This document shows, piece after piece, positions 1 to 5,640 of a stretch of DNA of 17,725 nt. Below the pieces are notes generated by a model. It worked only from the letters and a program-made list of their open reading frames with translations, did not search any database and was not told the DNA's origin. A program made the position numbers and the translations under genes. Positions within the stretch are counted from its first letter, which is position 1, and each line of letters starts with the position of its first letter. Source of the stretch: an uncultured Micrococcales bacterium (GTDB lineage Bacteria; Actinomycetota; Actinomycetes; Actinomycetales; Microbacteriaceae); contig CAIYTL010000012.1 in the NCBI GenBank assembly GCA_903929105.1, forward strand, positions 1-17,725, given 5' to 3'.

Positions 1-760
1 GGGTTTCGTATTGCACCGTTTCGGCGTCGTCGTTAAAAACACGATATTTGCGCTTGATTTTGGTTTCGCCCAAAATTACTCGAAGCGGCTGATGCTCATA
101 AAGACTGCCGTCGGGTTTGCGAGCGGTTAGTTCTGGGTTGTCGACCAAAATCGTGTTGGTGCCAACCAAAATTGCATCAACTTGCGAGCGGCGAAAGTGA
201 GTGTCGGCGCGCGATTGCGGGCCCGAGATCCATTTGCTGGTGCCGTCTTCGGCCGCGCTGCGACCGTCGAGGCTTGAGGCCCACTTCAGCGTCACAAACG
301 GGCGGCCCAAACGATTTGCGGTGAGCCAGACCCGACCCTGCTCTTCGGCTTCTTTGGCCATAACGCCGGCAACAACATCGATGCCCGCGTCAATCAAAGT
401 TTGTGCACCACCAGCCGAAGCCGCGCCAGGGTCGGCAACCGCATAAACAACTTTGCTCACGCCAGCTTTCACAAGTGCTTTGGCGCAAGGCCCGGTTTTG
501 CCAGTGTGGTTGCAGGGCTCAAGAGTCACAACTGCGGTTAGTCCAGCTGCCGAAATGCCTTTTTTTGCCAAGTCTTTGAGAGCTGCAACTTCGGCGTGGT
601 CAGTGCCCGAGCCCATGTGCCAGCCCTCAGCCACAATTTCAAAAGCCTCGTTGATAAGCACCGCACCAACCTGCGGGTTCACGCCAAAAGCTGGCCCGTT
701 CAGGGCAAGCTGAAGCGCCCGACGCATCGGGGCTTTATAGGCGGTAGTTTTTATCGGCAT
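1..760 (-). CDS. ribD: Riboflavin biosynthesis bifunctional deaminase/reductase RibD (partial, 3' end outside window)
   Basis: RibD carries out two consecutive steps of riboflavin synthesis in the cytoplasm: deamination of the diaminohydroxyphosphoribosylaminopyrimidine and NADPH-dependent reduction of the ribosyl side chain. The frame is open from an ATG at 758-760 to the window edge (253 codons visible). The N-terminal zinc deaminase domain shows HAE at residues 55-57 and TLEPCNHTGKTGPC at about 79-92 (zinc ligands H55, C83, C92; catalytic E57). From about residue 155 the reductase domain begins with RPFVTLKWASSLDGR, followed by ILVGTNTILVDNPELTAR, as expected for RibD. The rest of the reductase domain lies beyond position 1. 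An FMN riboswitch precedes the gene on the same strand, which supports both identity and control by FMN. No strong Shine-Dalgarno sequence lies before the ATG. ATG at 723-725 is a possible but less likely downstream start. Confidence 0.95.
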   Translation of the reverse strand, partial: MPIKTTAYKAPMRRALQLALNGPAFGVNPQVGAVLINEAFEIVAEGWHMGSGTDHAEVAALKDLAKKGISAAGLTAVVTLEPCNHTGKTGPCAKALVKAGVSKVVYAVADPGAASAGGAQTLIDAGIDVVAGVMAKEAEEQGRVWLTANRLGRPFVTLKWASSLDGRSAAEDGTSKWISGPQSRADTHFRRSQVDAILVGTNTILVDNPELTARKPDGSLYEHQPLRVILGETKIKRKYRVFNDDAETVQYET

Positions 761-851
761 TTCGGGCTTTCGTCGTTTAAATAAACGCGCCACGGGGTGT
801 GCCAACCAAAGCTCGGCGCAAACGACAAAAGTCGCGCAAAGCAAAAGCTAG
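761..851 (-). promoter_or_regulatory. ribD leader between FMN aptamer and start codon, candidate expression platform
   Basis: This 91-nt stretch links the riboswitch aptamer to the ribD start. Two alternative pairings are visible. One is a local hairpin in which CGAC at 823-826 pairs with GTCG at 831-834, with GCGC at 816-819 able to extend it by pairing with GCGC at 834-837. The other is a long-range helix in which 820-826 (AAACGAC on the plus strand) pairs exactly with 772-778 (GTCGTTT), just upstream of the ribD ATG. The segment 823-826 is used in both, so the two cannot coexist. This suggests translational control through access to the ribosome-binding region. There is no terminator-like T-run. 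The pairing is seen in the sequence; the function is inferred. Confidence 0.4.
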
Positions 852-1014
852 CGTTCTTCTACCATCCGGACTTTAACCGTCGGTTCTGGAGTTTCACCAG
901 ATCAACCGCCAAACCCAATCACCTGTTACCAAGTTCATGTTGCCTTTGCAGGCAGTTTGTCGGGTCGCGGACTATAACCGCCGGTTCAGATTTACACTGA
1001 CCCCGAAGAACGTT
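852..1014 (-). ncRNA. FMN riboswitch (RFN element)
   Basis: Read on the minus strand, the element opens with a TTCTTCGGGG-type P1 strand, followed by AACCGGCGGTTATAGTCC and CCGCGACCCG. It has a central variable arm (about 910-960), then GGTGAAACTCCAGAACCGACGG, and closes with GTTAAAGTCCGGATGG and AGAAGAACG. These blocks and their order are the conserved core of the six-helix FMN aptamer, and the terminal segments GTTCTTC and GAAGAAC can form P1. In this family FMN binding represses riboflavin biosynthesis or transport genes. Its place directly upstream of ribD on the same strand fits that role. The output mechanism is not certain (see the leader entry). Confidence 0.95.
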
Positions 1015-1176
1015 TTGTTGCATTACTTACACTAGTGAAAACCGCCCGCCAGCGCGAGGTATTCCCTTTAGCTGTGAGTGAACTATCAGCTAGCAGGCTG
1101 TGAACACATTGCCAGCCAAACGTGAACGAGGTGCCAGCGGCAGGCTGCGGCAATTTCAGTTACTGAGGCACCTGAG
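1015..1176. other. Intergenic region between ribD riboswitch and trpS
   Basis: These 162 bases separate the trpS stop codon from the start of the ribD riboswitch, both on the minus strand. They hold the weak ribD promoter candidate. A clear rho-independent terminator for trpS is not seen: inverted hexamers GGTGCC (1132-1137) and GGCACC (1167-1172) exist but are 29 nt apart and lack a T-run. I see no small gene here. Together with the riboswitch and leader this makes up the 761-1176 gene-free stretch. Confidence 0.6.
1029..1034 (-). promoter_or_regulatory. Candidate -10 box for the ribD/FMN-riboswitch transcript
   Basis: On the minus strand TAGTGT (TANNNT type) lies about 15 nt before the first base of the FMN aptamer, a sensible place for a promoter. 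No convincing -35 hexamer is seen 16-18 nt further upstream, so this is only a weak call. Confidence 0.3.
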
Positions 1177-2262
1177 CTAAGGGCGAGTTGCAGGAATAAA
1201 GCCGACCCGAGCATAAACCGAAGCCAAAGTTTGCTCGGCTAGAGCGTTTGCTTTTTCGGCACCGCTGGCCAAAAGTCGGTCAAGTTCTGCTGGGTCGGCG
1301 AGCAACTCGCTGGTTCGCAAACGAATCGGATCGAGTTTGGCAATCACCGCGTCGGCAACTTCAGTCTTGAGGGTTCCATAACCCTGACCCGCTAACCGCG
1401 CTTCGATGTTGGCAATGCTTTCGCCAGTGATTGCCGAATAAATGCCTAGCAGGTTTGAAACGCCCGGCTTTAGCTCACGGTCAAAACGAATCGAACCTTC
1501 GGTGTCAGTGACAGCACTCTTGATTTTCTTGAGCACGACGGCGCTGTCATCCATGATGTTAATGAGCCCTTTAGGGTCGGCGGCCGATTTAGACATTTTG
1601 GCTTCAGGGTTCTGCAAGTCATAAATCTTGGCAGTTTCTTTAAGAATCGTCGCCTCAGGAATCACAAAGGTGTCACCAAAACGCGAGTTGAAACGCAGCG
1701 CTAGATCACGAGTTAGCTCAAGGTGCTGACGTTGGTCTTCGCCAACCGGCACAACCTTAGGCTGATAAAGCAAAATGTCAGCGGCTTGCAAAATGGGATA
1801 CGTGAAAAGACCCACCGAAGCACCTTCGGCGCCACCCTTTTGAGTCTTGTCTTTGAACTGGGTCATGCGACCAGCCTCGCCAAAACCGGTGATGCAGTTC
1901 AACACCCAAGCCAGCTGCGCGTGGGCTGGAACATGCGATTGCACAAAAAGAGCAGACTTTGAAACATCGATGCCGGCAGCCAAATATTGGGCAGCGGTCA
2001 AGCGGGTGTTGGCTCGCAGCGCCTCAGGATCTTGCGGCAAGGTGATAGCGTGCAGGTCAACCACCATGAAATATGCGTTGTAGTCGGCTTGCATTGCAGC
2101 CCAGTTAACCAAGGCGCCAAGGTAGTTGCCAAGGTGTAGCGAGCCAGCCGAGGGCTGCATTCCGCTAAGCAGGTTGGGCTTGCCATTTGCGTTGGTGATC
2201 GGGTTCACGCTTGAAGTTTTAGGCGCGGTGCTGCCTGCACTGGCGTTAGAGGTCGAAGTCAT
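1177..2262 (-). CDS. trpS: Tryptophan-tRNA ligase
   Basis: This cytoplasmic class Ic aminoacyl-tRNA synthetase joins tryptophan to tRNA-Trp using ATP. The 361-aa product has the HIGH-equivalent HLGN at residues 43-46 (in SGMQPSAGSLHLGNYLGAL) and the KMSKS loop at 222-226. Between them are typical TrpRS blocks, including the MVVDLHAIT region near 66-74 and PVGEDQRQHLELTRD near 172-186. Length is slightly above the usual 330-350 aa because of a Ser/Thr/Ala-rich N-terminal tail of about 28 residues. The ATG at 2260-2262 has no Shine-Dalgarno sequence, but TAGAAT lies exactly 7 nt upstream, so a leaderless mRNA from this ATG is likely and supports this start. xthA ends 29 bp upstream on the same strand, so readthrough from xthA is also possible. 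Confidence 0.97.
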   Translation of the reverse strand: MTSTSNASAGSTAPKTSSVNPITNANGKPNLLSGMQPSAGSLHLGNYLGALVNWAAMQADYNAYFMVVDLHAITLPQDPEALRANTRLTAAQYLAAGIDVSKSALFVQSHVPAHAQLAWVLNCITGFGEAGRMTQFKDKTQKGGAEGASVGLFTYPILQAADILLYQPKVVPVGEDQRQHLELTRDLALRFNSRFGDTFVIPEATILKETAKIYDLQNPEAKMSKSAADPKGLINIMDDSAVVLKKIKSAVTDTEGSIRFDRELKPGVSNLLGIYSAITGESIANIEARLAGQGYGTLKTEVADAVIAKLDPIRLRTSELLADPAELDRLLASGAEKANALAEQTLASVYARVGFIPATRP

Positions 2263-2269
2263 GAGGTCA

Positions 2270-2275
2270 ATTCTA
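2270..2275 (-). promoter_or_regulatory. -10 box of a probable leaderless trpS promoter
   Basis: On the minus strand TAGAAT stands 7 nt before the trpS ATG, so transcription would start at or next to the A of the start codon. This matches the TANNNT-N6/7-ATG arrangement known for actinobacterial leaderless genes. No clear -35 hexamer is present. Confidence 0.6.
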
Positions 2276-2291
2276 AAAGGTGAGCCGAAAA

Positions 2292-3206
2292 CTAGAGGCT
2301 GTAATCGACTTGAACGGGGGAGTGGTCGGTGAAACGGGTGTCATAGCTTGCCGCACGGTGCACCGCGTAGCCGCCAGCTTTGTGAGCCAGCGACGGAGTT
2401 GCCAACTGATAGTCGATGCGCCAACCAGCGTCGGTGTCAAAGGCCTGCCCGCGAAACGACCACCAGGTGTATGGCCCGGCGACATCTGGGTGAGCGTCGC
2501 GGCCTAGGTCGCGCCAACCCTGTTGCTTCATCAAGATGTCAAAATAGGCTCGCTCTTCGGGCAAGAAACCCGCGTTTTTAAGGTTTCCCTTCCAGTTCTT
2601 AATGTCGAGTTCGGTGTGCCCAACATTAAGGTCACCGAGCACCACGGCAAGTGTGCCGCCAGTTGATTCAGCAGTTTGTGAACCAATCAGTTGAGCCATG
2701 CGTGCCTGCATTGCCTCGAGAAACTTATATTTTTCGACCTGTTTCGGGGTGTCAACTTCACCCGAATGCACATAGGTGCTGACAACCGTGAGAGTTGCGG
2801 TGCCGTTAGAAGAAGCAAAGCTAAAGTCAGCTTCAAGCCAGCGACCGGCAGAGTCGAACTCGTCAGGCCCGAGCGTGGTGCGGCTGGCCACCGCCGGCCA
2901 AGCGCTCACGATGGCAACGCCAGCTCGACCTTTAGCGCTGGCTGGGTCATGCAAAATGTGCCACTGACCACTCGGTGAACTGCTTTGAACTTCTGAGAAC
3001 AAATCGGCAAGATCAGCATCGGCCGCACGCACCTCTTGCAGCGCCAAAATATGAGGCTTAGCGCCCGCTAGCCATTCGGCCATGCCCTTGCGAAACGCGG
3101 CCCGAACACCATTGACGTTTAGAGTAACGACCCTTAGCGGCTCGGTCAGCGAAACAGCGGGGGCAGCGCCCAGGGGCGAATTTACAACGATGGCATTCTG
3201 GGTCAT
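2292..3206 (-). CDS. xthA: Exodeoxyribonuclease III (AP endonuclease family)
   Basis: This Mg2+-dependent nuclease of the endonuclease/exonuclease/phosphatase superfamily cleaves DNA at abasic sites and trims 3' blocked ends in base-excision repair. The 304-aa product shows LRVVTLNVNGVRAA near residues 24-37, LALQEVRA with metal ligand E58, and STYVHSGE near 143-150 (Y145 at the catalytic Tyr position). It also has LGDLNVGH with D192 and N194, GWRIDY with D265, and the terminal FTDHSPVQVDY with D294/H295. All expected active-site residues are therefore present. Length is somewhat above E. coli ExoIII (268 aa), mainly from an N-terminal tail of about 23 residues. The ATG at 3204-3206 has no Shine-Dalgarno sequence but has TAAACT 6 nt upstream, so it is probably leaderless. 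It is divergent from ptsI and upstream of trpS. Confidence 0.95.
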   Translation of the reverse strand: MTQNAIVVNSPLGAAPAVSLTEPLRVVTLNVNGVRAAFRKGMAEWLAGAKPHILALQEVRAADADLADLFSEVQSSSPSGQWHILHDPASAKGRAGVAIVSAWPAVASRTTLGPDEFDSAGRWLEADFSFASSNGTATLTVVSTYVHSGEVDTPKQVEKYKFLEAMQARMAQLIGSQTAESTGGTLAVVLGDLNVGHTELDIKNWKGNLKNAGFLPEERAYFDILMKQQGWRDLGRDAHPDVAGPYTWWSFRGQAFDTDAGWRIDYQLATPSLAHKAGGYAVHRAASYDTRFTDHSPVQVDYSL

Positions 3207-3212
3207 GGCTCA

Positions 3213-3218
3213 AGTTTA
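3213..3218 (-). promoter_or_regulatory. -10 box of a probable leaderless xthA promoter
   Basis: On the minus strand TAAACT lies 6 nt before the xthA ATG. Its -35 region would fall across the start codon of the divergent ptsI gene, so the two promoters physically overlap. The motif is seen; the promoter function is inferred. Confidence 0.5.
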
Positions 3219-3227
3219 TTCGGGCTC

Positions 3228-3233
3228 TACAAT
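3228..3233 (+). promoter_or_regulatory. -10 box of a probable leaderless ptsI promoter
   Basis: TACAAT, close to the TATAAT consensus, lies 6 nt before the ptsI GTG at 3240, and there is no ribosome-binding site. Transcription from this box would begin at or beside the GTG. The -35 position falls on the xthA start codon. This box supports GTG 3240 as the real start. Confidence 0.55.
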
Positions 3234-3239
3234 TGGTGC

Positions 3240-4868
3240 GTGGCAGAGCGAGTCTTAGTTGGTGCCGGCGTTGGTGCCGGTGTCGCCATTGGCACAACTT
3301 TTTATTTGCCAACTGCCTCATATCACCTGTCTCAAAGTGGCAGCATGCAAGATCCTCGACGAATGTTTTTTTCGGCGGCAAGGGCTGCAGTTGCCGAGGT
3401 GGCGCGCGAACTCGAAGCCGACGCCGAGAAAACTACGGGCGATAGTCAAAACATTCTTTATGCACTCGCCGGCATTTTGACCGACCCAGAGCTTGCCGGA
3501 GTTTTGAAAGATTACTTTGCCGAGGGCGCGGCTCCTGAGCAAGCCATTCGAGGCGCTTTCTCGCAGTTCTCGCGAAAGTTGCTCAAGTTGGGCGGTTATT
3601 TCGGTGAACGCGCAGCTGACCTTGATGACCTTGCAGAACGTGTCATTCGCCAACTCGGGGGTGTGCTCGACTCTGTGGAGCTGCCAAGTTCGCCATTTAT
3701 TTTGATCACCGACAACCTCTCGCCAATGATTGCCAACAAGCTTGACCCCAGCCTTTGCCTCGGAGTCATTACAGCCAGTGGCGGGGCTACCTCTCACGCC
3801 GCAATCATTCTTAAGTCAGCGCGAGTGCCCGTGGTAGCCGGTGTTTATGATGCAACAAGTGTTGCTAACGGAACCCGAGTTGTGCTCGACGCCAGCTCAG
3901 GTCAAATTTTTGTAAAACCAGACGCTATCGAGATCGAACGCTACTCTTTGGTGGCTGAAGCGAACACAACGGCCATTCAGATCATTGCCGAAAAAGCGCT
4001 GAAACCTTTGCCGGTGAGAGTAATGGCAAACCTTGGCTCGAGCACCGAGAGCGCCGCTGCTGTTGAGGCAGGCGCCGACGGCGTTGGCCTGCTTCGCACC
4101 GAACTGCTCTTTTTAGGCGCTGAAACCCCGCCGTCGCTGCAAGACCAAATGTTTGAATACAGCAAGATTTTTTCTCGTTTCGCTGGTGAACGTGTGTTGG
4201 CCCGATTGCTCGACGTTGATGTCGACAAGCCGTTGCCGTTTATGCAGAATTCGGGCGATGGCAAATATGCTGGCCGAGGCTTGACCGCTCTATTGGCCAA
4301 CCCAGAGATTCTTCGCGAGCAGCTGCGAGCACTTTCGCAAGCCCAAGGTTATTACCCGCGCACTGAACTTTGGATCATGGCACCGATGGTTACCAGCGCA
4401 ACTCAGGCTAGGCAGTTTCTAGACTTTGCTGCTGAGGTCGGTTTAGTCGGCGGCGATCACCCGATAAAACTCGGCGTGATGATTGAGGTTCCCGAGGTGT
4501 TAGTCGAAGCTGAGCTCACATTAATTTTGCGCATGTGCGATTTTGTCAGCATCGGAACCAATGACCTTACGCACTATATTTTGCAGGATTACCAGCCGGT
4601 CAATGAAGCGGGTCGCCTGTTGAATCAAGAACATTCACGGCGCACCTTGAGCCTCGAGGTAGACAGCCCTTATGAGGCACTGATTTTTAGCCAGGTGCGA
4701 CGAGTTATTGAGGCCGCGAAACTGGTTGGCAAACCGGTTGGTGTGTGCGGCGAAATGGCTGCCGATGCTAGAGCTTCAACCCAGTTCATCAAGTGGGGCG
4801 TTGACAGTTTGTCGGTTGCGCCAGCGCTCATCGCACCGCTTCGAGCAGCACTCTCAAGCGCCCTCTAA
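3240..4868 (+). CDS. ptsI: Phosphoenolpyruvate-protein phosphotransferase (PTS enzyme I), divergent
   Basis: Enzyme I starts the sugar phosphotransferase chain: it takes phosphate from PEP onto a histidine and passes it to HPr. The 542-aa product starts with the usual GAGVGAGVAIG block (about 9-19). It has the phosphohistidine motif GGATSHAAI with H186, the barrel motif LLRTELLFL with R286, metal ligand E416 in MIEVPE, SIGTNDLTHY with N441/D442, and the catalytic Cys in GVCGE at C503. Several parts are unusual. LDVDVDKPLPF replaces the usual LD-G-DK-P loop. KYAGRGLTALL replaces the NP-LG-R-IR stretch. After NDLTHYILQD the DRGN-type loop, with its PEP-binding Arg, is missing and the segment reads YQPVNEAGRLLNQEHSRR. 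No HPr or EII gene is in the window. GTG 3240 is chosen from the N-terminal family motif and the -10 box 6 nt before it. A specialised enzyme I-like protein is the alternative. Confidence 0.88.
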   Translation: MAERVLVGAGVGAGVAIGTTFYLPTASYHLSQSGSMQDPRRMFFSAARAAVAEVARELEADAEKTTGDSQNILYALAGILTDPELAGVLKDYFAEGAAPEQAIRGAFSQFSRKLLKLGGYFGERAADLDDLAERVIRQLGGVLDSVELPSSPFILITDNLSPMIANKLDPSLCLGVITASGGATSHAAIILKSARVPVVAGVYDATSVANGTRVVLDASSGQIFVKPDAIEIERYSLVAEANTTAIQIIAEKALKPLPVRVMANLGSSTESAAAVEAGADGVGLLRTELLFLGAETPPSLQDQMFEYSKIFSRFAGERVLARLLDVDVDKPLPFMQNSGDGKYAGRGLTALLANPEILREQLRALSQAQGYYPRTELWIMAPMVTSATQARQFLDFAAEVGLVGGDHPIKLGVMIEVPEVLVEAELTLILRMCDFVSIGTNDLTHYILQDYQPVNEAGRLLNQEHSRRTLSLEVDSPYEALIFSQVRRVIEAAKLVGKPVGVCGEMAADARASTQFIKWGVDSLSVAPALIAPLRAALSSAL

Positions 4869-4887
4869 ACGAGATCAGGGCCTTGGT

Positions 4888-5640
4888 TTAGGCGCGACCG
4901 CGCAGAATCGCCTGCTTGACTTCAGCAACCGCACGAGTCACCTGAATGCCGCGAGGGCAGGCCTCGGTGCAGTTGAAGGTGGTGCGGCAGCGCCAAACAC
5001 CCTCTTTGTCGTTCAAAATGTCGAGGCGAACTTCGGCGCCTTCGTCACGTGAGTCAAAGATAAAGCGGTGAGCGTTGACGATTGCGGCAGGGCCGAAGTA
5101 TTGACCGTCGGTCCAGAAAACTGGGCAGCTGGTGGTGCAGGCTGCACACAAAATGCACTTAGTGGTGTCATCGAAACGGGCGCGCTGTTCGGCGCTTTGT
5201 AGGCGTTCTTTTTCTGGCTTGTCGTTTGCGATCAAGAACGGCTTGATGTCGCGATAAGCCTGATAGAACGGGTTCATGTCAACAACGAGGTCTTTTTCAA
5301 CCTCGAGGCCCTTGATTGGTTCGACGGTGATTGGCTCGTTGATGTTTAGGTCTTTAATCAGGGTCTTGCAAGCTAGACGGTTGCGGCCGTTGATTCGCAT
5401 TGCGTCTGAGCCACAAACACCGTGGGCGCAGCTGCGACGGAACGTTAGCGAACCATCGTGTTCCCACTTGATTTTGTGCAAAGCGTCAAGCACACGGTCG
5501 GTGCCATACATGGTGACGTGAAAGTCTTGCCAGGTCGACTCTTCGCTAACCTCAGGGTTGAAGCGACGAACGCGAATGGTTACGTCAAAGCTCGGAATAA
5601 CGCCGATTTCAACAGGTGCTTCGGTGGTTGCAGTTGCCAT
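4888..5640 (-). CDS. sdhB: Succinate dehydrogenase iron-sulfur subunit
   Basis: SdhB carries electrons from the flavin of SdhA to the membrane quinone site of complex II. The 250-aa product has all three cluster motifs. The [2Fe-2S] ligands are C71, C76, D79 and C91 (CAHGVCGSDAM, then LAC); Asp instead of Cys as third ligand is also found in E. coli SdhB. The [4Fe-4S] motif CILCAAC has C162, C165 and C168, with C228 as fourth. The [3Fe-4S] ligands are C172, C218 and C224. W176 in CPVFW is at the position of the quinone-site Trp of E. coli. The His next to the [3Fe-4S] Cys in many homologues is Arg here (R219 in CRTTFNC). The ATG overlaps the sdhA stop by one base (TAATG), so it is translationally coupled as last gene of the operon. 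It ends 19 bp from the convergent ptsI end without a visible terminator. Confidence 0.97.
   Translation of the reverse strand: MATATTEAPVEIGVIPSFDVTIRVRRFNPEVSEESTWQDFHVTMYGTDRVLDALHKIKWEHDGSLTFRRSCAHGVCGSDAMRINGRNRLACKTLIKDLNINEPITVEPIKGLEVEKDLVVDMNPFYQAYRDIKPFLIANDKPEKERLQSAEQRARFDDTTKCILCAACTTSCPVFWTDGQYFGPAAIVNAHRFIFDSRDEGAEVRLDILNDKEGVWRCRTTFNCTEACPRGIQVTRAVAEVKQAILRGRA

Noticed and set aside
201..1000. Plus-strand open frames opposite ribD and the FMN riboswitch
   Set aside because: The minus strand carries an uninterrupted RibD with catalytic motifs and a conserved riboswitch; the plus-strand frames have no family character.
1132..1172. Inverted repeat GGTGCC / GGCACC after trpS as a terminator
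   Set aside because: The arms are only 6 bp, the loop is 29 nt, and there is no T-run on the minus strand.
5380..5430. Missing third Cys in the SdhB [2Fe-2S] motif as a defect
   Set aside because: Asp at this place is known from functional SdhB of E. coli, so it is not a loss of function.
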